A stretch of 64,000 nucleotides of DNA from Callipepla californica brunnescens (taxonomy: Eukaryota > Chordata > Aves > Galliformes > Odontophoridae). A model generated the notes under the pieces. That model was not told the DNA's origin. It saw only the letters and a program-made list of their open reading frames with translations, and ran no database searches. The position numbers and the translations under genes were made by a program. The stretch is from NCBI GenBank assembly GCA_023055505.1, contig JALIRH010000002.1, positions 3,271,001 to 3,335,000 on the forward strand, in the 5' to 3' direction. Each line of letters opens with the position of its first letter. Within the stretch, counting starts at the first letter, position 1. This document shows, in pieces, positions 1 through 44,400 of this stretch.

Positions 1-36024
<36,024 letters not shown>

Positions 36025-37075
36025 GCACCGAGGGGAAGAGTTTCATCTGTCTGTTGAAGAATTCTGCTTGCGAAAGGAATTAGTTCACCTTCCACCAGCA
36101 GTGAGGATTAACCCAGTGTGGTCCTGGCTTTCCAGCACCTCTTGCTTCAGCAGCCCTGACTGACAGCTGTTGGTTCTCTCCCATTACAAAAGGTTAACCA
36201 TGTTTTTGTATCATAAAGCCAAGCTGGCCTGGGATTCAGAAAGTGGCATTAGCACCGGATGAGGTTTGTACAGAAGTCCTCGGGAAGTCACGGCTTTGGA
36301 GCGCGGCGCGGTTCGCTCCGTCGCGTGGGCCACGCTTTGCCCAGAGCAAAGAAGAGCAGAAATCTCGGAGCCAGAACTGTTGGAGCAGCGGAGCAGAGCG
36401 AGATAGTGTGAAGAATTCCGGGAAACCTCAGGGCTGAGAATTCTTGCCCGCAGTATATGAACTGTCCAGACTGGAATTTTTTTTTTATTAGAACACTTAC
36501 GTCGCAATATGCTAATCACAATTTACAGAGAAAGAAAATAAAAAAAAGCTATATTTTCAAGACGTCGGTCGTTTCGAGACAAACTAAAGCCCTCTTCATC
36601 TTCCTGCCTTTCACTTTGACGTGAACGTGTGCCGCGTTTGGTTGGAACTAGCTGTAGGACACAACTGAAAACTCTCTTCCTTTTCACCAGGATAACGTGC
36701 CAGTTCTTTTGTAGCAATGTTGTTTTCCTTGGAAGCGAAAATGCTGCTTTGTACCAGAGCAACTCAGAGCTGCACTTAAGAGGAGTCCCGTAACCATTCA
36801 TGTCCCCCATTTTTATATAATTTATAAAGACAGATTAAAGCCATGTTGACTATTTTAAACCCCCCGTAGTTAACTAACCCATCCTTTTGTCTGTCTTGCC
36901 TGGGAGGAGTTAGAGCAGTGTAATTAGATTTTCCTTGGTTTTCCAATTATGCCATCTGTTCTGTTAAAATAAAAACCGCACTCCCTTTTTGCTGTTGAGG
37001 GATATAAATTATTCTCAGGAAGAATATAATGAACTGTACAGTTACTTTGACCTATTAAAAAGGTGTTACCAGTGA
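36025..37075 (+). other. PTK2: PTK2 3' untranslated region
   Basis: Non-coding sequence follows the FAK stop codon. Possible polyadenylation signals are AATAAA at 36537, ATTAAA at 36834, AATAAA at 36968 and ATTAAA at 37054. The last is followed about 25-40 bases later by a GT-rich stretch (tgtgttcttgtgtgcgtgtg), a typical downstream element, so I place the main 3' end near 37075. The shorter forms are possible. Confidence 0.6.
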
Positions 37076-37105
37076 CGTTCTGGCTGTGTTCTTGTGTGCG
37101 TGTGC
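37054..37105 (+). terminator. Likely distal PTK2 polyadenylation site
   Basis: ATTAAA at 37054-37059, then a 20-25 base spacer and a GT-rich downstream element at about 37083-37104. An alternative canonical AATAAA lies at 36968-36973. Confidence 0.55.
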
Positions 37106-37836
37106 ATTGCAGAGCTCGTGGTGAGTTCTGCTTTCATTTGTCCCCAGGCTGTCAAGAATTCACTCGAGGAGCAGCAGCAATCATCCAAGAAGAAATCCAA
37201 GAGTTAAGTCATCTTCAGAAATGAATTTTTCCGCTTAATTGTAGAGCACAGAATCTAGGCAGGCTTCTTCTGATGGTGGCAGCAGTGGGGGGGGAACATG
37301 TACTGCTGCCACTGAGGTGCCTCCCGAAAAAACCCTTGGGTTTTTTAGCTCTCTAGGGAGGTGGGGCAGTGCACTGCGTTCCTCCCACTACTCTACACAT
37401 GGAACAAAACCCCCTCCTCTACTCGTCTCACTGTAGCTACTGCCTTTCTGCAAGCCCTGAGCTCAGCAGCTGTCCTCTGAAACATACAGTCACTGCTACA
37501 GCCACCAGGTCAAGCTACCAGGTTCTCTAACTGACAGAAGCCACTGACAGAAGCTGCTGCAGAGCACAGACTCCAGCTGTCACAGCTTCAAGAGGCTGCA
37601 GTACAGCTGAGCAGCAGCACTCCTGCTAAACCCAACCACATCCCATTCTCACTGTGGTAACATTTTCACCTTTGTCCATACTATGAATGAAAGAAGGAGC
37701 TGTGTTATTCATACTCCTCAGTGCTGAGCACGAGGAACCAACAGAGGCAGCTGCAAAACCCCACAAGGACAGCCACAGTCTTGTCACTAGAGGTAGTGCA
37801 GCCATCCTTTGGAAGCACTAATTTAAGAGACCCAAG
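37106..37836. other. Spacer between PTK2 and RPLP1 3' ends
   Basis: About 0.7 kb between two convergent genes. The only protein-like feature is a short open stretch at 37148-37207 preceded by a good acceptor motif; see findings. A GGGGGGGG run lies near 37290. I recognise no repeat. Confidence 0.6.
37148..37207 (+). other. Possible orphan terminal exon (uncertain)
   Basis: After a good acceptor (tttgtccccag) comes a short frame encoding AVKNSLEEQQQSSKKKSKS and then TAA. The composition, basic and ending just at the stop, looks like a protein C-terminus, but I do not recognise the family and see no upstream exon with a matching donor. It lies past the likely PTK2 poly(A) site. It may be chance. 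Confidence 0.2.
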
Positions 37837-37877
37837 TACAGTTAAACGTTCTTTATTACAGGCAGATACAAAAGTAT
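37837..37877 (-). terminator. RPLP1 3'UTR with polyadenylation signal
   Basis: AATAAA on the minus strand (TTTATT at 37854-37859) lies 20 bases past the stop, giving a very short 3'UTR as expected for ribosomal protein genes. The cleavage position is estimated. Confidence 0.75.
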
Positions 37878-37957
37878 TTAGTCAAAAAGACCAAAGCCCA
37901 TGTCATCATCAGATTCCTCCGATTCTTCTTTCTTTTCTTCTTCTTTCTTCTCCTCGG
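37878..37957 (-). CDS. RPLP1: RPLP1 exon 4: acidic tail and stop
   Basis: Completes the alanine, then the charged K/E block and the invariant stalk tail ESDDDMGFGLFD-type ending (here EESDDDMGFGLFD). The stop TAA is at 37880-37878. The acceptor is ttcttttctag. Confidence 0.96.
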
Positions 37958-38617
37958 CTAGAAAAGAAGGAAACAATCAGAACCTTCCATCAGCTCACGA
38001 CTTCACATGCAAGGATGCGTCACATTAAGGAGCAAAACCTGAGCAACCCCACCAAGCCCATCTCACGAGAGCAGTGCTACTGCAAGCTCAGAAGCCTGAC
38101 AGACCAGCTGCGCTGCTGCGCAGCCATGCGGAGCCCCGCGCTGAGCGCACTTACCCGGCGCAGCACCGCCGCCCGCGGGCGCAGCACCGCCCGCAGGAGC
38201 CGCCGCAGCCGGAACTCCGCCGCCGGCTCCTACGTTGCAGATGAGGCTCCCGATGTCGATGTTGGCCAGCGCCTGTGGAGGACGAGCGGCGGCGAGACGC
38301 GGTTAGCACGGCGCGCTCCGCCAGCACGGCGCGGCTATTCCCCCCTCAGCCCCACGTACCTTAGCGAAGAGGCCCGGCCAGAACGGCTCCACGTTCACTC
38401 CCGCCGCTTTGATGAGGGCGTTGATCTTATCCTCCTGCCAGGCGGACAGCGGCGCTCAGGGCCCGGCCCATCCCGCCGCGCACCGCCGGCCATGCCGCGG
38501 CCCCGCCGCCATCTTGTGGCGGAGGCCGCCGGGCCGCGCACTCACCGTGACGGTGACTTCGTCGTCGTGGAGGATGAGGGCGGAGTAGATGCACGCGAGC
38601 TCGGACACGGAGGCCAT
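37878..38617 (-). CDS. RPLP1: RPLP1: large ribosomal subunit stalk protein P1
   Basis: P1 pairs with P2 on P0 to form the acidic stalk of the 60S subunit, which recruits and activates translational GTPases. Four exons on the minus strand, 38617-38546, 38434-38360, 38272-38155 and 37957-37878, give 345 bp and 114 residues plus TAA, the usual length. The N-terminus is MASVSELACIYSALILHDDE. Exon 2 carries INALIKAAGVNVEPFWPGLF, exon 3 a glycine/alanine/proline hinge, and exon 4 the acidic tail ending SDDDMGFGLFD, the conserved stalk C-terminus that binds elongation factors. All introns are GT-AG, short (111, 87 and 197 bp), and the frame is intact. This is a real intron-bearing gene, not a processed pseudogene. 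It converges with PTK2 and diverges from AGO2. Confidence 0.96.
38155..38272 (-). CDS. RPLP1: RPLP1 exon 3: end of dimerisation domain and flexible hinge
   Basis: Starts ALANIDIGSLICNVGAG and runs into a Gly/Ala/Pro hinge of about 20 residues. Very GC-rich (GCG/GCC codons). Ends one base into an alanine codon. Confidence 0.95.
38360..38434 (-). CDS. RPLP1: RPLP1 exon 2
   Basis: 25 codons, EDKINALIKAAGV to GLFAK, in phase 0. This is the rest of the P1/P2 dimerisation helices. The acceptor on the minus strand is gcctggcag and the donor gtacgt. Confidence 0.96.
38546..38617 (-). CDS. RPLP1: RPLP1 exon 1 (coding part)
   Basis: Encodes the 24 residues from MASVSEL to DDEVTVT, the start of the helical dimerisation domain. 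The ATG sits in a good context (cagccATGG) and the donor reads gtgag on the minus strand. Confidence 0.96.
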
Positions 38618-38705
38618 GGCTGGGGCGCGGTGCCAGTCGCCGGGGGGGAACGGCCTTAGCTTCAGCTGAAGGACGCAGCACCTTGTGACGCCGGGGAGGA
38701 AAGGG
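38618..38705 (-). promoter_or_regulatory. RPLP1 5'UTR with pyrimidine-rich (5'TOP) start
   Basis: Reading the minus strand, a CCCTTTCCTCC stretch at about 38705-38695 is a typical terminal oligopyrimidine start for ribosomal protein mRNAs, which makes them respond to mTOR/LARP1. The start site itself is inferred from this motif and from a TATA-like box about 22-28 bp upstream. Confidence 0.65.
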
Positions 38706-38860
38706 AACGCGCACCCCCGGGGGAGATTTATAAGAGCGCCGTCAGCCAATCGCGGTCCAGCGAGCTTGGCGCCGCCCAATCCGCGAGCGGCGGGGGCGGG
38801 AGGGAAGGGAGAGCTCCGCCAATCGCAGCTGGGCGGGGTGTGATGGGAGAACATGGCGGC
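38706..38860 (-). promoter_or_regulatory. RPLP1 promoter: TATA-like box, three CCAAT motifs, GC boxes, ATGGCGGC
   Basis: Minus-strand TTATAAAT at 38733-38726 sits about 25 bp before the TOP start. CCAAT motifs, read on the plus strand, occur at 38746, 38776 and 38819. GGGCGG-type GC boxes lie at 38794-38800 and 38831-38837, and an ATGGCGGC motif, similar to a YY1 site, at 38853. The region is CpG-rich. Confidence 0.7.
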
Positions 38861-40640
38861 GTTACCTCACGGCGCAGTGCGCGCTGGGCTGCGCTGCCTT
38901 CATCTCCGTCCTTTCTAAACATCTTTTTCTTTCACATGCTGCTCTGTAAATAAACGTAGGGAGCCACGTGCGGGTGCTCGGACACTGAGTAGTACAGGTG
39001 TTAGGAGTTATTTTCCAGTAGCTGATGACGAGCGGTGCGTGGTTTGGGGTCTTTGCTGTCCCACAGTGAAGCACAGCATGAAGCTGCAGGTCACAGCAAG
39101 CCGCCGTGGATGGGCAGCTCTGACAAGCTGGCACTGCTCACAGAGTCACAGAAGAATTGTAGGGGTCGGAAGGGACCTCTGGAGATGCTCTGCTCCGCTC
39201 GCACCGCGTCCCCAATAGGTGGTGCTGCACCTTTGTCATAATCCTCAACTGTAGGGTTCGCCCTGCCTGAAAAAGTCCTTGAGTGAACCGAAGTCGGACT
39301 TTGTAACCAGCTCAGGTCGAAACCGTGCTCCTTCTCACTTCTCGTTTTATAGCCTTGCTACGCAAACAGCACATCTAATGCACACACTCCAGAATAACAC
39401 CTTGAAAGCTGGGCCACCCGAAGGCCGAAAGGAGAGAAAGTTTGGATCCCCTCAGAGTCGAGAATCAACTTTACATCTTTCTTCTCCCAGCGGAGTTTTT
39501 GCCAGCGTACATTGCCACCCATCCCCAACAGACTGTTATAAACCAGCTCTGAATGCAAAGTCTGTCCTGCTCCTTAATGAACAGAGGGGCTCCAGCACTG
39601 CACCTCTCCTCAGTGAACACAGAAATGTTGCTCGGAGCGTACAGCAGCACAGTGAACCAACAGGGCATGAAAACAGTGTTTAAATAAAGCTATTTTAAAC
39701 AGGCTGCGCATGCCTGCAGCCAGGTATACACCACCACAATAAGCTCTTTTTCTTTTGAAGTTCTAAACCCTTCACCCATCTTGTGTTGCTTGCTAGTTTC
39801 AGACTGATTGCAGCACGAACTTTTCATTGTTTTTTTCCTTTTCCTGTAGGATCAGTGCATGTAAGCTCTGCTGACCACTGCTTTCAGTCTGGTTTTTGCT
39901 CCTGTCCCGTTCCTCTTCACCTCGCAGGTTCCAAACTTGGGAGCGTTCTGATGTAGGGCAATCTTAGGAGTGAAATCAGTACGTTATAATGTTGGACTGA
40001 AGTATATCAGCTTTGATAAAGGCTTTGAGCACCGATGTAACTGATAATCGATGCTATTGGTACGCATGTGAACTGTCACATCGCGCCAGGCGCCAGGGAT
40101 CAAAAGTCACAGACTTTGAAACATCACCATTACGTGTGACGACGGCTTATTTTCCTCTTGCGTTGCTTGTATAGCAAACACGAGCCATGCTATTTCTCTT
40201 GCTGTGACAATAAACATACTGCTCACGTGACGGCAGCCCTACTTTTTCTGCCCTTGTTTTTTTTCCACGCAGTTTTGAGTTTGAGAACGTAATAAGAGTC
40301 AAGACAGGCAAACAGCAGAGAGCTGTACATATACATTGTGTAGTCAGTGCTAGTGCGGGACAGCAAATCTCGACTCAGCCTGGTGACTTCAGGTGGTGGA
40401 TGCTGGCTGCTAGCGACTCCACAATCCTCACTTTCAACAGACTTTTCTAGAAGCCTCTCATCGTGCTTGCGCGTTCTCTTGTACTTCAATGCAGAAGGCT
40501 TCGCGGTGCGGAAGTATGATCATGTCAGAGGGAGTTATCTTCCTGATCAGATTGAAGACATCGATTTCAATACGGCGTCAAGAACTCAAGATGCAGACTG
40601 CACGGTTTCACACCGCCACATTCAGGACTGCCTAATATTT
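38861..40640. other. Intergenic spacer between RPLP1 and AGO2
   Basis: About 1.8 kb between divergent genes. It holds a short CR1 tail fragment (39137-39190). Open frames on both strands at 39279-39683 and 40223-40697 match no protein that I recognise and are not supported as genes. Confidence 0.6.
39137..39190 (-). mobile_element. Short CR1 tail fragment
   Basis: ctcacagagtcacagaagaa, then ttgtaggggtcggaaggg and acctctggag; truncated after about 50 bp. Confidence 0.8.
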
Positions 40641-40649
40641 TCCTACCGC

Positions 40650-40965
40650 AACAAAACCAAAGACTCTGTCCCCTTCCTTCATACAGGCAGCCTGTAGATA
40701 CTGAAGGGCCGCTCTCGGGTCTCCCCGCAGCCTTCTCTCCCCCAGCCCGAGCGGCCCCATCTCTCTCAGCCCGTCCTCAGAGGAGCTGCTCCCATCCCTC
40801 GCATCATTTTTCTGCCCCTCCTCTGGACGCACTCCCAACATCTCCACGTCTCTCCCGCGCCGAGGACTCCACATCCGCACGCGGTACTCCCGCTGAGGCC
40901 TCACCAGCTCGGAGCGGAGGGGCAGGATCAGCTCCCCGGACCCGCTGGCCGCGCTTCGCACCGAG
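40650..40965 (-). mobile_element. GC-rich CR1 LINE fragment next to the AGO2 promoter
   Basis: Complement of CR1 sequence: gggtctccccgcagccttct, then ctctctcagcccgtcctcag, ctctggacgcactccca, tgaggcctcaccagctcgga and cccgctggccgcgcttcgca. The 3' tail is missing. CpGs are unusually frequent for a CR1 copy. Confidence 0.85.
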
Positions 40966-41150
40966 AGAAGCGGCGGAGGCGGCGGCGGAAGGGCGCAGCT
41001 CCCGCTCCCCGCGGCGCTCCCCGCCCGCTGGGGCCCGAGGGCGGGCGGGCGGAGCGCCGCTTCCCGTGACTGCGCGGCTCCTCCTTTCCCCCGCCCAGCT
41101 CCCCGCTCCTCAGTGCCGCCGAGTAACCTGGTTTCCCGGCGCCGGCCCGG

Positions 41151-41277
41151 CCCTCTTCCCTCTTTTTTTTTTTTTCTTTTTTTTTTTTTTTTCTCCCCCC
41201 CCCCCCCTCCTCCCTCCCCCCCCTTTTTTCTTTTCCTCCCCCTTCCCCTCCCTTTCCTTCTCCTCCCCCTTCCCCCC
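41151..41277 (+). repeat. 127-nt uninterrupted polypyrimidine tract
   Basis: Every base from 41151 to 41277 is C or T: a T13-C-T16 block, then C-runs up to 14 long, then mixed CCT repeats. It ends about 113 bp before the AGO2 ATG. The complement is pure purine, able to form triplex (H-) DNA. Confidence 0.95.
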
Positions 41278-41291
41278 AACCGCCGCTCGAG

Positions 41292-41330
41292 CTTCTCTTC
41301 CCTCCCTTTCCCTCCCTTTCCCTCCCCTTC
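41292..41330 (-). other. G-quadruplex-type repeat on the minus strand
   Basis: The plus strand has tandem CCCTCCCTTT units. The minus strand therefore has at least five runs of three or four Gs separated by 1-3 bases, which fits the G3N1-7 quadruplex rule. It lies about 60 bp upstream of the AGO2 ATG. Confidence 0.75.
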
Positions 41331-41390
41331 GGCCACCGCCGCGGTAGGGACCCGGAGCGAGGCGCCGCCTCCGCCGCCGCACACGGAGCC

Positions 41391-41421
41391 ATGTACCCGG
41401 GAGCCAGCACCGCCGGACCCG
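41391..41421 (+). CDS. AGO2: AGO2 exon 1: first ten codons
   Basis: ATG in context gagccATGt begins [10 protein letters not shown], followed by one base of a split valine. The donor is gtgaga. The leader resembles the mammalian MYSGAGP start but is longer and diverged. It lies inside a CpG island and about 60 bp after a C-rich repeat. Confidence 0.9.
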
Positions 41422-44400
41422 GTGAGATCCCAGAGCCGCCCGGAGCTCTTTCCTCTCTCTCTCCATGGGCTTTCGAACTCGCGTACCTCGCGGGGACGGG
41501 GTGCGGGGGGGGGGGGGGGGAGGCGGCGCACGAGGCGCTGTCAGCGCGGGGGGGAACGTGGGCCTCCGGCTGCGGCCGCTGAGGCCACGGCGGGGGAAGG
41601 AGGGCTCGGGGCCGCCCTCGGCACCGCGGGCCTGAGGCCCCTGCGAGGGGTCGCGTTCCCCCGCTCTGCCCGGCTCCGCCGGGGGAGGGCCGAGGCCGGG
41701 GGCTCCGTCCGCTCGGAGCCGCCCCGGGGCGAGGCGGGGGCCCTCGGCTGCGTGCCGCCCGCCTTCCCCGCCGCGGCTCGGCCTCGTGTCGGCGGTGCCC
41801 TCGGGGTCTCCGCTTTCCCCGGGAAAACCCGGGAGCGGGGGGTTGCTCGGCCGCCCGCCCTCCTCGTGGAGGTGGGGTGGACCGGCACCCACGTGTGGGG
41901 CAGCGCTGGAAGGGGCTGCGAGCGGACCGGCGGAGGAGCGGTCACCGGCGCTCTCGGGGACGTCTCGTGTTACTGAGACGAACGTTGCGAGAGTTGGCGC
42001 GGCTGAGATGGGACGGTGCTTTTTACTGCTAGGCTGTTGCCGCGTTGTGGTTTCTAGCGCAGAAGCCGCAGCGTTTGGGGTGCTTTAGAGGTTGGGTTTG
42101 CGTTGTTTCTTTCTCCTAGAAAAGTTTCAGAGTAAGTAACCGTGTATTTGAAGTTACCGTCCTTAACAGGTTTTCCTAAAACCATCGTTAGAGGGGTGGC
42201 CTAGCGAAGGTGTAACGTGGTGAGAGGTGGAACCTGCAGCTGCTGCTCAGGAGCACTGCTTCTGTAAGAACATTCACGTGCTAGCATCCACGGTTAGGTG
42301 CTGGCTTCTCTTCTTCCTCTGATCCGATTCTCCTTGAAGAAACAGGAATCTCGGAAGAGCACTGCGGTGATCCCTTTTGTCTTAGGGGAATCTTTGGCAT
42401 TTCTTTGTGTTTGATCCCACAGAGCATTTACTGGACGTGCTGGGGGGAGAGGTCGCTGCAGCTGTGTGTATTTACACTGATAATGCAGGCACTGGGTTTG
42501 TGTAGAACATCACTCGCACGTTTCAGTAGCAGCAGCAGTGTTTAAGTATTGATTTAATTATCTGCCGTGCTTCCTAGTGTCTGGTTTTCTTGTTCATTCA
42601 GTGTATAGGTATTTGTGGGACTCATTGTGTTTGTGTTACAAAGGCTGCTTACCTCCTGTTGATAAATCTTCAGAATTGTGTGTGAAGACACAAAGTATTG
42701 ACAGTAGTTGCGGTGTATGGCTTGAAAGTACTTTTAGATGTTTCTTTATCCTACATTTGCTCTCTGTCTGATCCTTCTGCTCTCCTTTTCATGCAGAATG
42801 ATCTGACTTGCACAGCACTGTGCTTAGTGTGTAAGGACGTTACCCCCCTTACCAGAACAACCCCTTCTGAGCATCAGGATTTTCTATAACACCATCCTTT
42901 GAATGAGTCTGAGCTTGTTACTCTTCTCCAAACATCACCTGTGTGTCTCAGGCTCCTGTTCTTCTGTTCCTTCCAGCCAAGCTCATCCTCAGTCTTGTTT
43001 ACTTCCTAGTTTATCTCCGCAGCTCAGCCTTTTGCAGAGCTGGGCAGAGTCTGTTCTGGGGTATGAGCTGCAAGTTGTTCTCCGTGTTGTGAATATCTCT
43101 GCTTCCATCCAGTAGAGCCATCCACAGAGAGCCTTGGCAGCACGGTGGTTTCTGGCGATCCAAATTGCTTCCTGCTCCACATCGGATTGTAAGCGGGGCT
43201 CTTGTTGTTGGAGGGCCCTACTGCAAACCCCAGGGTGGTGCAGCTGTGGATGGTGAAATGTTCTGGTGCTTTCCAAGTGAGTTGCTATGGAAAAAGACCT
43301 GACAAAAGGCAGCTCCCCCTGTAGCAGAATTTCTAAGCGAGACCCTTTGGGCTCTCCTGGATTGCAGCGAGCTGTGGCCAGCATCCTCACCTGGCTTGAG
43401 GTGCCTCCTAGGTGCTACCAAAGCCTTTGATAGAGCCCAGGATGAAGTTATCCCACTTGAGTTAGTCTTGATTATCCCTTGCTGAAGAATGCAGGTGTAT
43501 TTGCTCTAAACTCGAGCAGAGTGAAATTTTAAGTACAGGCTGGCTTATTCTTCTACCCACCTCCCAACTTAGGTATGTTTTAATGATGTTTTATGAGCGT
43601 GGGTGTTGCAGTGTATGACTGGATCCACGCATCTGTGTTTATCTGTGTGTGATTGAGTGTGTTTTGCATCTATACCTACGCATAGGAGGTGTAGGATATT
43701 CTGTTAGCGTGGAGCTGGTCAGCCATGTATCTGTAATCAGGCTGCTGTTGGGATATCATACATTTCACTAAATTGCTTCATTAGTCTCCAGATTGGTTAA
43801 TGATTAAGTGCTGTTAAAGTTCAGCCCTTTGATTTACCTCATAAATGTTAAATTGCTGCTAAACTTAACCGAGGGAATTACGCTTTCATTTTCTGGTGAT
43901 GATGAAACCTGTCTGGAACCGGGGACTGTCAGCAGGAGGCTCGGCTGTGTTGTGCAAGGCTCCGCGCATTCCCCACGCTGCGGTGAAAGTCCCCTCACGT
44001 ACATTAATCTGACACCTGGAATCACCAAAATGTGCTTCGGAGGAACGACTGAGAGTTGTCGTTCTCGACCAGCCAAGATTAACAGCTCCTGTGAATGCCA
44101 GAGAGCTCCAGCATCTGTGTGTCAGCACGTCCTTGACGCCACTTGAGTGCTCCGTTCCCGTGTCTTCTAACTTAGGCCTCGTGGCGTTGGCCTCCTGTCA
44201 GCATAGTGGCTCAGTCTGCCTTGGGGCTGGCTATTTTCACCTCAGTTCCTTCTCCATTTAACAGTATAAAGCAAGTTAGGCAGTCATGGCAGCAGTTTTC
44301 TGAAATTAGGTTGGTGAACGTGGGGAAAAATGCCAATGCAGAATGGTTTGTGGCGGAGATCGAGTAGTCCAAGGGGTGTAGTAATAAAGACACTGCTGTT

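Larger units (their letters stand above)
40966..41390 (+). promoter_or_regulatory. AGO2 promoter and 5'UTR in a CpG island
   Basis: GC- and CpG-dense DNA runs up to the ATG and continues into intron 1 to about 42000. It contains a 127-nt uninterrupted pyrimidine tract and a second C-rich repeat (separate entries). No TATA box is evident, as expected for a housekeeping CpG promoter. The start site cannot be fixed from sequence. Confidence 0.6.

Noticed and set aside
37108..37118. AGCTCGTG as a tiny exon between gcag and gtgagt
   Set aside because: An 8-base exon with no phase or homology support; the AG and GT are probably chance within the GT-rich poly(A) downstream element.
37721..38659. 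312-codon open frame on the plus strand
   Set aside because: It is antisense to RPLP1, crosses its exons and introns, and is open because of the GC-rich composition; its translation matches nothing recognisable.
40632..41976. Long open frames on both strands, rich in Gly/Arg/Lys/Glu or Pro/Ser/Phe
   Set aside because: They arise from the pyrimidine/purine tract and CpG island; low complexity in all frames and across the AGO2 start, so not genes.
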